The notes: generated by a model not told the origin, from the letters alone. DNA of 64,000 bases from Psychrilyobacter atlanticus DSM 19335 (GCF_000426625.1 NZ_KE384547.1:62001-126000); one strand, 5' to 3'; shown: positions 8,816 through 18,177, numbered from the stretch's first letter. Numbers and translations: made by a program.

Positions 8816-9354
8816 TGAATGAGAAAGTAATCGCTGCTGGATTTGGTGGACAAGGTGTAATGTCTTTAGGTCAATTATTAGCATATGCTGGAATGATAGA
8901 AGAGAAACAAGTTTCATGGTTACCATCTTATGGTCCTGAAATGAGAGGAGGAACTGCTAACTGTGGTGTTATCGTCTCTGATGGTCTTATTGGGTCACCT
9001 GTAGTTGTAGGAGATGCAACATGTTTAATAGCAATGAATAAACCTTCTTTAGATAAATTTGAAGTAGATGTAATTTCTGGGGGGAAAATACTTATCAACT
9101 CATCTTTAATCAAAGAAAAAACAACTAGAAATGATGTAGATGCATTTTATATCGATGCAAATGCAATCGCTGAATCTTGTGGAACTGTTAAAGCAGCTAA
9201 CATGGTTATGTTAGGAGCTTTCTTAGAACTTACTAAAACTGTAGAGCAAGATAGTGTTTTACAAGCTTTCGTAAAAGTATTCGGAGAAAATAAGGCTAAA
9301 TTTGTTCCTATGAACAGAGAAGCTTTAAATAAAGGTGCAGAAGCAGTAAAATAA
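8815..9354 (+). CDS. 2-oxoacid:ferredoxin oxidoreductase gamma subunit
   Basis: A 179-residue protein beginning MNEKVIAAGFGGQGVMSLGQLLAYAG, the GxGGQGV nucleotide-binding-like signature of the gamma/CoA-binding subunit, followed by SWLPSYGPEMRGGTANCGVIVSD. It completes the delta-alpha-beta-gamma order 6765-9354. A terminator follows at 9379. Confidence 0.95.
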   Translation: MNEKVIAAGFGGQGVMSLGQLLAYAGMIEEKQVSWLPSYGPEMRGGTANCGVIVSDGLIGSPVVVGDATCLIAMNKPSLDKFEVDVISGGKILINSSLIKEKTTRNDVDAFYIDANAIAESCGTVKAANMVMLGAFLELTKTVEQDSVLQAFVKVFGENKAKFVPMNREALNKGAEAVK

Positions 9355-9378
9355 GCTTTTTTCTATATAATTCAATTT

Positions 9379-9417
9379 AAAAGGAGTCGAGAACATAGTT
9401 CTCAACTCCTTTTTTTA
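9379..9417 (+). terminator. Terminator of the oxidoreductase cluster, possibly bidirectional
   Basis: AAAGGAGT-c-GAGAAC, a 3-base loop, then the complementary arm and a run of seven T. It sits between convergent genes; the other direction has a weaker T-run and may also serve the LtaS-like gene ending at 9425. Confidence 0.85.
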
Positions 9418-9424
9418 TAACCTG

Positions 9425-11449
9425 CTATTTTTTCTTTTCCGATTCAGTCTTAACAACTTTTAAATCTTTTAACGAGATATCATCATCTACATCTGCAAAA
9501 CTTCTCTTTCTTACCATAGTTTCTGATAACTGAAGATGCAATTTTATGAAGTCTTCCATCTTTTCTATATCTTTTTCTTTCCCTTTAGAATCTATATTTT
9601 TTAATGTTTTCCTATCTCTAAGGGTAAAACTTCTTCCATTTTTTTCATAGTAGTAATCTTTATACATGATTACCGCTTTTTCAAATTCCTTAGGAGATTT
9701 TGTATAAGCCATTCTCTCCCCATCTTTTGCATTTAGCAGGTCTTTTCCCCATGATGCATTCTTATATGTTCCGCCTAAATAACCCATGATAGTAGGTAGT
9801 ATATCTACCTGTGAACCCACACTATCTATTCTTTGTGGCTTCAATGACCCATCTGGTGTATAAAGGAATAATGGAATGTTATTATGGATCCCCCCTATTT
9901 TATGATCCGATACAATCACAAAAAGTGTATCCATATACCACGGCTCATTCTTGATACTTTCAAAAAATTCTTCAAAAGCTGTATCCATATATCTATAAGC
10001 GTTATACCTCATCATAAGAGAATCATCGGTTCCTGCTTTTGTATCCCTTGAACTGTATTTTTTTGTATATTCCTCTAACTTATCATATTCCTTTGGTATT
10101 TCAAATGGACTATGATTGGATATAGTAAGTATCTCAGCAAAGAATGGTTCCTTTAATTTTTTTATCTCTTTAGCACTTCTATCAAATAAGACTGTATCCG
10201 GTGCACCCCAGTGATATTTAGAAGTTATTTCATTGGGAAAATCTTTTTTCCCTGTAAAATTATCCATCCCATTAGTTAAAAGAACTCCCTGCATATTATC
10301 AAAGTTTAACCTGGATCCATGGTAAAAATTAGTGTTATAACCCCTATCTTTTAATATTCTAGGAAGACCATAAAATGGTTTTTGTACAGCCGGGTCACGC
10401 ATCAGATCTCTTCCTACCTGTACTGGGAAAGACACATTAGTAGATAACACACCATTTCTAGTTCTAGTTCCATTTCCATAGAAGCTGGTAAATAAAACTC
10501 CTTTTTTAGACAACTCACTAAAATATGGTGCCAGATCAGGGTCGTTGTGCCCAAGTGCTCCTACGTATTGTCCTGAAAAACTTTCAGCTATAATCAGAAC
10601 TACATTTTTATCTTTCAATGACTTTTTCGTATCTGTAATTCTAAGTAGTGGGTTTTGATCACTTAAAAATTGATTATTTTCAGTTCCCACCAATTCCCTG
10701 CTTCTTTTAACCAATTCATCGTTATCAAAAAATTCTAATTTTTTCATGTCGATATTTTTAAACTCTCTCTGCCTGTCTACAGAATGGATTAGAGATAGCA
10801 TACCATTTTGTGTCATTTGGTTGGCTAAAATTTTCTTAGAAAAGAATCCATGTTCTACATTTCTAGGTCTATTCTGTAATCCTCTTATTCCAATAAATAC
10901 AACTAAAATTAAAACTATAAAAGTCAAAATATTCTTTTTTGCCTTTCCCAGCCTATCAGTTAAATAGATTTCTTTTAAATTTTTATAAGACAGACATACG
11001 TTTATTATTGTTAGTATACATATTAATCCGTATATTACTGGCAAATTAAAGATGGCTCCCATATTTCCATATACCTCGGTATCTCCTGCATATTCAAAAA
11101 TAGATGCATCTAACTGGGTCTCAAATTCCCTGTAATAATAAACATTTCCTGCTGAAAAAAATATGGTTATAAACATTAGAACCCCATAGATTCCCATGGA
11201 AATTTTAAACCATATTTTTTTTAATGGTATTATCCTAGATAATAAAAACAATAAAAGTAAAGCAGCCATTATAATTCCGCCGATAGAGGCATCAAACTTG
11301 ACTCCTATATAAAATCCTTTAAAAATTTCATCCCATGTTAAAGTGCCATTATTATTTACATTTAAAAACCAAACTCTTGTAAAACATAAAGTAATCAATA
11401 TTAAAATATATTGCATTATAAAACTCTTCAGTATTCCTTTTTTTACCAT
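9425..11449 (-). CDS. LtaS/OpgB-type sulfatase-fold membrane protein (phosphoglycerol or phosphoethanolamine transferase family)
   Basis: A 674-residue protein with about five N-terminal membrane segments (to about residue 200) and a large extracytoplasmic alkaline-phosphatase/sulfatase domain. The metal-site region VVLIIAESFSGQYVGALGHND has the usual glutamate, the nucleophile-bearing loop reads GNGTRTRNGVLSTNVSFP with the expected Thr, and later TLFVIVSDHKIGG and NIPLFLYTPDG match the family. LtaS-like enzymes move glycerol-phosphate or similar groups to envelope glycans or lipids. The ATG at 11449 is preferred because AAGGGGAG lies before it; a longer TTG start overlaps this site. A decayed relative lies at 48337-48836. 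The exact donor and acceptor are unknown. Confidence 0.85.
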   Translation of the reverse strand: MVKKGILKSFIMQYILILITLCFTRVWFLNVNNNGTLTWDEIFKGFYIGVKFDASIGGIIMAALLLLFLLSRIIPLKKIWFKISMGIYGVLMFITIFFSAGNVYYYREFETQLDASIFEYAGDTEVYGNMGAIFNLPVIYGLICILTIINVCLSYKNLKEIYLTDRLGKAKKNILTFIVLILVVFIGIRGLQNRPRNVEHGFFSKKILANQMTQNGMLSLIHSVDRQREFKNIDMKKLEFFDNDELVKRSRELVGTENNQFLSDQNPLLRITDTKKSLKDKNVVLIIAESFSGQYVGALGHNDPDLAPYFSELSKKGVLFTSFYGNGTRTRNGVLSTNVSFPVQVGRDLMRDPAVQKPFYGLPRILKDRGYNTNFYHGSRLNFDNMQGVLLTNGMDNFTGKKDFPNEITSKYHWGAPDTVLFDRSAKEIKKLKEPFFAEILTISNHSPFEIPKEYDKLEEYTKKYSSRDTKAGTDDSLMMRYNAYRYMDTAFEEFFESIKNEPWYMDTLFVIVSDHKIGGIHNNIPLFLYTPDGSLKPQRIDSVGSQVDILPTIMGYLGGTYKNASWGKDLLNAKDGERMAYTKSPKEFEKAVIMYKDYYYEKNGRSFTLRDRKTLKNIDSKGKEKDIEKMEDFIKLHLQLSETMVRKRSFADVDDDISLKDLKVVKTESEKKK

Positions 11450-11471
11450 TCCAACTCCCCTTTTCAATATT

Positions 11472-11981
11472 TTATAATCTATCTTCTATATACCTTACCC
11501 ACTCATCATTTCTTAAAGCTTTTTTTAACCTCTTATGGAGTTCTTCTTTTGTTTTCAACGTTATTACTCCTACCATATAATCTTCTAAATCGATAGCAAA
11601 AATTTCTCCATCTTTTATTAAAAAATTTCTCGGAGCAAAATCACTGTGATATATTTTATTTTTTAAAATTTTAATTATGAGATTTAAAAATTTTTCTATA
11701 ACAACACTATCTTTGTTTTCGTCTAAATATTCAGATAAAAGAACTCCTTTAAGCTCCTCCATAACTACCTTATATTTAGAGTACTCAATTATTTTAGGAG
11801 TTTTTATTCCTATTTTATTAAGGGTTTTAGCTACAAGATCAAAATTTTCTCCAGGATATTTTCTTAACCTAAAAAAATACTTTAATTTTTCTTCAAATTT
11901 TGGATAAAACTCTTTTACATACATTTCTTTATTTCTATCATAATAAACTCTTCTAGTTTTATGATCTACTATTATCTTTAT
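11472..11981 (-). CDS. RfaY/WaaY-like LPS core kinase, probable AUA start
   Basis: A small protein-kinase-fold protein with the catalytic loop HSDFAPRNFL and the metal-binding AIDLEDY, as in LPS heptose kinases of the RfaY/WaaY group. The first ATG is at 11924 (150 residues) but has no ribosome site. The frame is open upstream, and an ATA codon at 11981-11979 lies exactly 7 bases after an AGGAGG. Initiation there would add IKIIVDHKTRRVYYDRNKE and give 169 residues with a normal N-terminal strand. No ATG, GTG or TTG occurs in frame between the preceding gene's stop and 11924. Short for the family. Would phosphorylate an inner-core sugar in the cytoplasm. Confidence 0.75.
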   Translation of the reverse strand: MKIIVDHKTRRVYYDRNKEMYVKEFYPKFEEKLKYFFRLRKYPGENFDLVAKTLNKIGIKTPKIIEYSKYKVVMEELKGVLLSEYLDENKDSVVIEKFLNLIIKILKNKIYHSDFAPRNFLIKDGEIFAIDLEDYMVGVITLKTKEELHKRLKKALRNDEWVRYIEDRL

Positions 11982-12005
11982 TTTTCTGCCTCCTAATTTT
12001 AATCT

Positions 12006-12686
12006 TTATTTTTTGCCCTTTATTTTTTTTCTTACTCTTCCCCACCAATGAAGTAATTCATTTAAACCTTTAGCTCCCCTATAATAAATATCATTTTTTT
12101 CATACTCTATCTCTCTGGGGCAACTCTCTTCCAAGTAGATATATTCATACCTTACTCCAAACTTTCCATATTTATTTTTTGAAAACTTTGAATCTATAAT
12201 ATAAACATGTTTGTTATCAATAATAAAATTAACCAGCTGGGAATCGCCGTGCAAATACCCCGACTGATGAATTTTATCTAGTTCATTTTTTATAGCCTCT
12301 AAATGTTTTATCGATCCTGTTTCCCCCGAAAGATATTCACATATAAAATAGGAATCCACTACAAATCCATATTTTCTTTTCTCAAAAGCTAAGATAGGTT
12401 TATACGTCTGCATTCCTGCCTTATATATCTTTTCTGCTTGTATATACTCACGATAAGATTCCGATCCCCTAAAAATAGACAGAACCCTTTGCCATTTCCG
12501 GCTATTTTTTTCCCTGGGAACTTTAAAGACTAATTTCTCTCCTTCAAAAGTAAATAAACTAACCTTACTCCTACTATCATCTTTAAACACCTTTTCTACC
12601 TTTAAGTTTTCTAAAATATCTAATATTTTTAAATACTTTTCCTCTCTATAATAAACAGTCACATCATTGCTTTTTTTTGTTTTCAT
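12006..12686 (-). CDS. RfaY/WaaY-like LPS core heptose kinase
   Basis: A 226-residue kinase-like protein with an N-terminal lobe (SLFTFEGEKLVFKVPRE, a Lys-containing strand), the catalytic loop HGDSQLVNFI near residue 150 and the metal-binding YIIDSKF near 165. These match the lipopolysaccharide core heptose(II) kinase RfaY family, which phosphorylates inner-core heptose and adds negative charge to the outer membrane. Starts at the ATG at 12686 behind GAGGGT. It lies between a WaaF-like transferase and a second kinase gene in one unit. Confidence 0.85.
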   Translation of the reverse strand: MKTKKSNDVTVYYREEKYLKILDILENLKVEKVFKDDSRSKVSLFTFEGEKLVFKVPREKNSRKWQRVLSIFRGSESYREYIQAEKIYKAGMQTYKPILAFEKRKYGFVVDSYFICEYLSGETGSIKHLEAIKNELDKIHQSGYLHGDSQLVNFIIDNKHVYIIDSKFSKNKYGKFGVRYEYIYLEESCPREIEYEKNDIYYRGAKGLNELLHWWGRVRKKIKGKK

Positions 12687-12746
12687 CTGACCCTCTCTTG
12701 CCCTTTAGGCACTATCCCTTATCAAAAAACTTAGTAGTTCATCCTT

Positions 12747-13772
12747 CTAGATTTCTGTATTCTCTTGAAGAACTTCAACTACCCTTTCATATACGGTTTC
12801 CGGCTTAATTTCCAACATACACTTAAAATGTCCTTTAGGACATTTATCCCCTCCATGTAATCCGCAAGGTCGGCAGTCTAAATCATCATTTTCTAATACC
12901 TCTGAATTTATCGACCATGGAAAGAACCCTAATTCCTTAGTTGTTGCTCCAAAAATAGCTATTATATGTAACTTTTCAAAAGCTGAAGCTATATGGATAG
13001 GAGAGCTATCATTGGTAACTATTACATCACTTCTTCTACAAAGCTCCGCTACATCCAAAAGACTTGTTTTACCCATTAAGTTTATTATATTTTTGTCTGT
13101 ATACATATTAAGCATAGACTCTTCATGCCCTCCAGTAAGGATAACTCTATACTCACTTTTTCTTGCTAATTTTTTTAGAAGTTCATTAAAGTATTCTAGT
13201 GGCCACCTCTTGGTAAACCATTTACTTCCAGGGGCAATTAAAATTATTTTTTTGGTGTCTAAATTATTCTTTTTCCAAATCTCATCTATCTTTTGTTTCT
13301 CTACCTGACTTGGATAGAGAGACAGTTTATCATCTGTGAAATCATCTAGTTCTACAAATGATAGTAATTTTTCTACCTCATGCTTAGATTTATCGTAGGG
13401 AATTTTTTTAGTCAATAAAAAACCACCACTGGCATTGTCATATCCAATCCTTGTAGGAGCACCAGTCAACCTGGCTAGGATAGAACTTCTCAAATATCTA
13501 TGAGGGATTATTACCTCATCAAACCCCTTATAGTTAAGTCTTTTTCCCAATAGATAAAGCCCTTTAAATCCTCTATGAGCCCCTCTTTTGTCATAGGCTA
13601 TTATCTCGTCTAAATCCGGATTATTTTTTAGTACACTGGCTCCTGCCGGGGTAGTTACAAAGGTTATACTGCATCCTTCATCTATATACTTAGCCTTTAA
13701 TTTTTTTATTAGAGGAGTTGATAAAATTATATCTCCAATAAATGCCGTATGTATTATTAATATCTTTTTCAA
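12747..13772 (-). CDS. waaF: ADP-heptose--LPS heptosyltransferase, WaaF-like (GT9)
   Basis: A 341-residue family-9 glycosyltransferase with HTAFIGDIILSTPLIKKL at the start, LIAPGSKWFTKRWP mid-protein, and VTNDSSPIHIASAF then AIFGAT in the C-terminal nucleotide-binding half. A C-terminal cysteine cluster CRPCGLHGGDKCPKGHFKC also appears in the GT9 protein at 59496-60476. It would add a heptose to the LPS inner core. The start codon is TTG at 13772, supported by GAGGAGG 8 bases upstream; no ATG is suitably placed. Confidence 0.88.
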   Translation of the reverse strand: MKKILIIHTAFIGDIILSTPLIKKLKAKYIDEGCSITFVTTPAGASVLKNNPDLDEIIAYDKRGAHRGFKGLYLLGKRLNYKGFDEVIIPHRYLRSSILARLTGAPTRIGYDNASGGFLLTKKIPYDKSKHEVEKLLSFVELDDFTDDKLSLYPSQVEKQKIDEIWKKNNLDTKKIILIAPGSKWFTKRWPLEYFNELLKKLARKSEYRVILTGGHEESMLNMYTDKNIINLMGKTSLLDVAELCRRSDVIVTNDSSPIHIASAFEKLHIIAIFGATTKELGFFPWSINSEVLENDDLDCRPCGLHGGDKCPKGHFKCMLEIKPETVYERVVEVLQENTEI

Positions 13773-13836
13773 ATTAAAGCCTCCTCTATTGTTTTATTTT
13801 TGTTCGTATACATTATTGCTCTATATAATAACACAT

Positions 13837-13842
13837 ATTATA
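13837..13842 (-). promoter_or_regulatory. Candidate -10 element of the waaF unit
   Basis: TATAAT on the minus strand about 65 bases before the waaF start, just after the rfbA terminator. No good -35 box is visible at 16-18 bases, so this is tentative. Confidence 0.35.
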
Positions 13843-13886
13843 CATAATAAAAAGAGTACATTGGACAAATACCGCTGTACTCTTTT
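13843..13886 (-). terminator. Terminator of the long LPS operon, after rfbA
   Basis: Perfect 11-bp stem (13850-13860 with 13876-13886, AAAAGAGTACA arms) and a 15-base loop, followed on the minus strand by TTATTATG. It lies about 60 bases after the RfbA stop. Confidence 0.7.
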
Positions 13887-13943
13887 CAAAAACTATCTTC
13901 TGTTAATCTTACCACTAATATTTAACGAGTTTTTAGCTCTTTT

Positions 13944-14807
13944 CTATTTCACCAAATCCATCAAATACTCACCATAATGTGTTTTAAGTAATGGCTGAGC
14001 TAACCTAATCAAATCATCTCTAGTAATCCATTTATTATTGTATGCAATTTCCTCAAGACAAGCTACAAATAAACCTTGATTATGTTGTACCGTCTTCACA
14101 AAGTTACTTGCTTCTAATAATGAATCATGAGTTCCTGTATCAAGCCATGCCATCCCACGACCAAGATTGATTACATTTAAAGTCCCCTCATCTAAATACA
14201 TCTCATTTAGAGTGGTTATCTCTAATTCTCCCCTATGAGATGGTTTTACTGCCTTGGCTTTTTCAACCACTGTATTATCATAAAAATATAACCCTGGTAT
14301 AGCAAATTTAGATCTAGGATTTGCAGGCTTTTCCTCCAATGAAATTGCTTCACCATTTTCATTAAATTCAACTACTCCAAATCTTTCAGGATCCTTTACC
14401 GGATAACCAAATATATAAGCTCCTTTTTTTACTTCTGCCGCTTCTTGTACCGCTGTAGAAAGTCCCATTCCGTAAAAAATATTATCTCCTAAAACTAATG
14501 CACAAGAATCATCTTCTATAAATTCTTCCCCAATTATAAAAGCTTCAGCAAGACCATTGGGATCTTTTTGCACTGCATATTCTAACTTCATTCCAAGATC
14601 TGATCCATCCCCTAATAACTCTTTAAATAAAGGGAGATCTCTAGGAGTCGATATAATCAAAACTTCCTTTATTCCTGCTAACATCAATACAGATAATGGG
14701 TAATATATCATAGGTTTATCATATATCGGATTTATTTGTTTACTTATTGCCTTTGTTATTGGATATAATCTTGTTCCTGATCCCCCTGCTAAAATAATTC
14801 CTTTCAT
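13944..14807 (-). CDS. rfbA: Glucose-1-phosphate thymidylyltransferase
   Basis: A 287-residue protein starting [21 protein letters not shown], the nucleotidyltransferase signature GGxGTRL, followed by [28 protein letters not shown] and [18 protein letters not shown], all diagnostic for RmlA/RfbA. It makes dTDP-glucose, the entry to dTDP-deoxysugars. ATG at 14807 is chosen because the conserved protein begins there and GGGGG precedes it. With the FdtA-like and FdtB-like genes in the same operon it points to a dTDP-3-amino-3,6-dideoxyhexose. RfbB (4,6-dehydratase) is not in the window. Confidence 0.96.
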   Translation of the reverse strand: MKGIILAGGSGTRLYPITKAISKQINPIYDKPMIYYPLSVLMLAGIKEVLIISTPRDLPLFKELLGDGSDLGMKLEYAVQKDPNGLAEAFIIGEEFIEDDSCALVLGDNIFYGMGLSTAVQEAAEVKKGAYIFGYPVKDPERFGVVEFNENGEAISLEEKPANPRSKFAIPGLYFYDNTVVEKAKAVKPSHRGELEITTLNEMYLDEGTLNVINLGRGMAWLDTGTHDSLLEASNFVKTVQHNQGLFVACLEEIAYNNKWITRDDLIRLAQPLLKTHYGEYLMDLVK

Positions 14808-14815
14808 TTTTCCCC

Positions 14816-15547
14816 CTATATTTTCCAACCCTTGTCTCTTTTCTTTTTTTTCCATTTTTTTATATTGGATACAAAGCCTAACCTCTTATATTTTTTTGTA
14901 AATACAGCTAAATAATACCAAAAATCTTTTTTATGCTCTGCATAGCTCTCAAAATCATCTATATTGTCGTGATCTAAAGTTATAAAGTCATATCTTTGTT
15001 TAAATGGTGTCCACGCTTTTTTTCCCTGAGTATCTATAATTTTCATCCCATCTTTTGTCCAGATAAAATTAGAAGGGTTAAAATCCCCATGATATACTCC
15101 TAACTCATGCATCTTTAATCCTAATTTTATCATTTCAGGAATGTTCTCTGTCCCATCTTTCCCTTCAGCGTATTCAAATACAATATATGATTCCTTTATC
15201 ATGCCTTTGGTTCTTCGTACTACAACTAAAAGAGGTGCAACTAACTCTGTAAGTCCTCTATTTCTTAATTTCGTTATATTTTTTAATGTAGCCAAAGCTT
15301 CTCCCTCTTTAAACAGGGTCCCTGCTCTTCTTTGAGGTATTCTATATTCATTTCTAGGTGACTTCAAAACATAATATTTATTATTAAATTTTATTTTAGA
15401 AACATAATTTCTCTGACTTTCTTTAAAAACCTGTACTTCTTCTATTTTTTCTTCATCAGCTAGTTTTTTCCCCAAATCCAAAAGATTTTTCTGCTCATCT
15501 AAATAATAAATTTTCCATTCTTTGTAATTTTTTTTTAAAATTTCCAT
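14816..15547 (-). CDS. RfaY-like LPS kinase
   Basis: A 243-residue protein-kinase-fold protein: [17 protein letters not shown] in the small lobe carries the nucleotide-contacting lysine, [11 protein letters not shown] near residue 160 is the catalytic loop and [12 protein letters not shown] the metal-binding aspartate. These match RfaY-type heptose kinases. ATG at 15547 has AGGTGG 5 bases upstream, and the preceding glycosyltransferase stops 9 bases before it. Third of four kinase-like genes in the region; acceptor sugar unknown. Confidence 0.85.
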   Translation of the reverse strand: MEILKKNYKEWKIYYLDEQKNLLDLGKKLADEEKIEEVQVFKESQRNYVSKIKFNNKYYVLKSPRNEYRIPQRRAGTLFKEGEALATLKNITKLRNRGLTELVAPLLVVVRRTKGMIKESYIVFEYAEGKDGTENIPEMIKLGLKMHELGVYHGDFNPSNFIWTKDGMKIIDTQGKKAWTPFKQRYDFITLDHDNIDDFESYAEHKKDFWYYLAVFTKKYKRLGFVSNIKKWKKKKRDKGWKI

Positions 15548-15556
15548 TTTTACCAC

Positions 15557-16600
15557 CTATTTTCTTACATATTTACTTATCATCTCATCTATTATAGGTA
15601 AGACCCTTTCAGGAGTTATCAATTCATATTCCTCTTTAGAAGTCTTTGGAGTCTCAATGTTTGTCTCCCTAATAATATCATCTGGTTCTATCCCACGATG
15701 CCTGTCATTAGCATTGGACAGCCACTCTTTTTTTTCTGCCCTAGGTGAAAATATAGCAAAACTAGGAATATCAAGCCCTTGAGCTATATGTCTGGGTCCA
15801 CCTTCATTCCCTAAAAACATATCGCAATTAGAAAGCAGCATAGCTAACTCTCTTATAGATTTGGTCTCTATATTGGAAAAGATATCTTCTCTGTTTTCTA
15901 ATTCTCTGTGCATATTTTTTGCAAATTCCCTCTCTGCCGGCGAATAATAAAATATTCCCTGGGCATTATATTTATCCAATAGAGTCATTATTATTTCTTT
16001 CATATATTCAGGATTCCATATTTTTTCAGGTCTTCTGCTGTTTATAGCAAAAGCAAATACAGGTCTATCAAAATTTAAGCCAGCCTTTATCATTCTGTCT
16101 TTTAACTTGTTTTTTTCCTCATCCGTAACCACCACTCTATAAGTTGTATCATATTTTATATCTATTCCTGCCTCTTCCAATGGCTTTAGCATATGTAAAA
16201 ATTTGTCTACCTTGTCACGAGATACCTTAGGCTCCCTTGTAGAATGTGTATAGGTATAACCTCTTTTAGGTTTCCATCTGCCTATACGGTATTCTGCTGA
16301 TCTGCCAAAAAGAGTAAATAACTCCGATTTAGGAGTGGACATAATATCTATTATGATGTCATATTTTGCCCTGGTTACCTTCCATACTTTAGCTGCATAT
16401 TTAAAAGGATTTTTTTGCTCTGCCTTAGTGATAGATATTACATTATCTATTGCAGGATGATTTAGAAACAATGGAGCTATATGCTCATAGACCACATAGT
16501 CTATCCTTGCATCTGGATATGTTTTTCGGAGTGACTCACAAATAGGAGTTGCCAATACCGAATCTCCTATTTGTTTAAATCTTACTATTAATATTTTCAT
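15557..16600 (-). CDS. Glycosyltransferase family 9 (heptosyltransferase-like)
   Basis: A 347-residue protein starting MKILIVRFKQIGDSVLATPI, the GT9 N-terminal signature, with FAFAINSRRPEKIWNPEYM and LGNEGGPRHIAQGLDIPSFAIFSP in the second domain. Likely adds heptose or another core sugar from an ADP- or similar donor. It lacks the C-terminal cysteine cluster of the WaaF-like genes. GAGAGGA precedes the ATG. Member of the 27202-13944 operon. Confidence 0.88.
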   Translation of the reverse strand: MKILIVRFKQIGDSVLATPICESLRKTYPDARIDYVVYEHIAPLFLNHPAIDNVISITKAEQKNPFKYAAKVWKVTRAKYDIIIDIMSTPKSELFTLFGRSAEYRIGRWKPKRGYTYTHSTREPKVSRDKVDKFLHMLKPLEEAGIDIKYDTTYRVVVTDEEKNKLKDRMIKAGLNFDRPVFAFAINSRRPEKIWNPEYMKEIIMTLLDKYNAQGIFYYSPAEREFAKNMHRELENREDIFSNIETKSIRELAMLLSNCDMFLGNEGGPRHIAQGLDIPSFAIFSPRAEKKEWLSNANDRHRGIEPDDIIRETNIETPKTSKEEYELITPERVLPIIDEMISKYVRK

Positions 16601-16645
16601 CTGGTTTCCTCTCTTATAAAATAAATTTAATTAAAACAGAGTTTA

Positions 16646-17065
16646 TTAATTATTATTTCCTTTATCTTTTATTTCTTTCAAATACTCATCATAATTTCTT
16701 ATATATTCTCCACCATCATAATGTTCGCTGGATAATACTATTAATACAGCATCCTCTGAAAAATCATACATCTCTTTCCAAATCATTTTATCCATATACA
16801 AAGCTTTATGAGGTTGGTCTAAAGTTATTACCTCTTGGGTAATACCATCATCTATCTTCACTTTACAGCTTCCATTTACATTTATAAAAAAGAATTTAGA
16901 ATTTCTATTTGCATGCTGACCCCTTATCGTTCCCTCTGTAGTTTTGTATATATAAAAAACTCTTTTTATATCAAAAGGTATCGTTTTATTCCCACCTTCA
17001 GCTACTACTAATTCTCCTCTGTCGTCTCCTAAATTTGGTAACTCCAAAACTTCTACGCCTTTCAT
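16646..17065 (-). CDS. FdtA/QdtA-like dTDP-4-keto-6-deoxyglucose 3,4-ketoisomerase (WxcM-like cupin)
   Basis: A 139-residue cupin of the FdtA/WxcM group: LGDDRGELVVAEG near the N-terminus, VFYIYKTTEGTIRGQHANRNSKFF (histidine of the active-site RGxHAxx motif near residue 51), and LYMDKMIWKEMYDFSEDAVLIVLSS. Such enzymes convert dTDP-4-keto-6-deoxyglucose to the 3-keto isomer before transamination. The transaminase gene is 9 bases upstream. Whether the product is the galacto (FdtA) or gluco (QdtA) epimer cannot be told by eye. Confidence 0.88.
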   Translation of the reverse strand: MKGVEVLELPNLGDDRGELVVAEGGNKTIPFDIKRVFYIYKTTEGTIRGQHANRNSKFFFINVNGSCKVKIDDGITQEVITLDQPHKALYMDKMIWKEMYDFSEDAVLIVLSSEHYDGGEYIRNYDEYLKEIKDKGNNN

Positions 17066-17074
17066 TTTTGCCTC

Positions 17075-18163
17075 CTAATAGCTGTTAACAGCTTTTATTA
17101 CATACTCAATTTCTTCATCTGTCATCCCAATATAAAGGGGTAAACTAATTATAGTTTCAGCATACTTTTCTGTGATTGGAAAATCACCTTTCTTGTACCC
17201 TAAATATTTATAAGCTTCTGATAAATGAGGTGGAATTGGATAGTGGATAACCGTCCCTATTTCCATTTCATTCATATATTTTTGAAAGTTCTCACGGTCT
17301 TCTACTTCTACCACAAATAAGTGCCATACATTGGTAGCTTTTTCTAGTAGCTTTGGAAGTTTTATCTTAGGATTATCTATAGAATCCAAATATTTATTAG
17401 CTATATCTTCCCTCTCATTTGTAAGTTCATCCAAATGAGAAAGTTTTACCCTTAAAAGTCCTGCCTGGATCTCATCTAATCTGGAATTGTAGCCGACAAC
17501 TTCATTGTGATATCTTTTTTCACTCCCATAGTTTCTCAACGTCTTTAGTCTTTGAGCTATTTTTTCGTCACTAGTTGTTATTGCTCCTCCATCTCCAAAG
17601 CAGCCCAAATTTTTACTTGGATAAAAACTAAAACAACCAATCCCAAAACTTCCTGTTCTTTTACTATTAAAATTAGCCCCATGTGACTGGGCACAATCTT
17701 CAACTAAATACAGATCATATTTTTTACAAAGATCAACAATCTTATCCATATTTGATGCCTGACCATAAAGATGCGTCACTAAGATTGCCTTTGTTTTTGA
17801 ATTTATTTTTTCTTCAATTCTATCTATATCCATATTATAATGCTGATCCGGTTCTATAAATACAGGGGTAGCACCATTCATGCTTATTCCCATTACAGAT
17901 GCTATATAGGTATTTCCCTGAACCAATACCTCATCACCATCTCCTATCTCTAAAGCTCTAAATGTAAGCACTAAAGCGTTTAATCCATTGTCTACTCCTA
18001 TGGCGTATTTACTTTCTGTATATTCTGCAAATTCTTTTTCAAACTCTGAAACTTCCTTTCCTAAAACATACCATCCACTCCTAAGAACTTCTATGGCTTT
18101 TTTTTCATATTCATCTTGATATTTAAAAAATTGTCTATCCAATACATTAAATGGTATTTTCAT
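17075..18163 (-). CDS. DegT/DnrJ/EryC1 aminotransferase, FdtB/QdtB-like
   Basis: A 362-residue PLP sugar aminotransferase. It has GVDNGLNALVLTFRALEIG, VEDCAQSHGANF (cofactor aspartate) and FSFYPSKNLGCFGDGGAI, where the lysine of YPSKNLG is the PLP Schiff-base residue. Paired with the adjacent 3,4-ketoisomerase it should form a dTDP-3-amino-3,6-dideoxyhexose (Fuc3N or Qui3N). A dedicated N-acetyltransferase and RfbB are not visible in the window. Confidence 0.9.
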   Translation of the reverse strand: MKIPFNVLDRQFFKYQDEYEKKAIEVLRSGWYVLGKEVSEFEKEFAEYTESKYAIGVDNGLNALVLTFRALEIGDGDEVLVQGNTYIASVMGISMNGATPVFIEPDQHYNMDIDRIEEKINSKTKAILVTHLYGQASNMDKIVDLCKKYDLYLVEDCAQSHGANFNSKRTGSFGIGCFSFYPSKNLGCFGDGGAITTSDEKIAQRLKTLRNYGSEKRYHNEVVGYNSRLDEIQAGLLRVKLSHLDELTNEREDIANKYLDSIDNPKIKLPKLLEKATNVWHLFVVEVEDRENFQKYMNEMEIGTVIHYPIPPHLSEAYKYLGYKKGDFPITEKYAETIISLPLYIGMTDEEIEYVIKAVNSY

Positions 18164-18177
18164 TTTATTCCTCCAAA

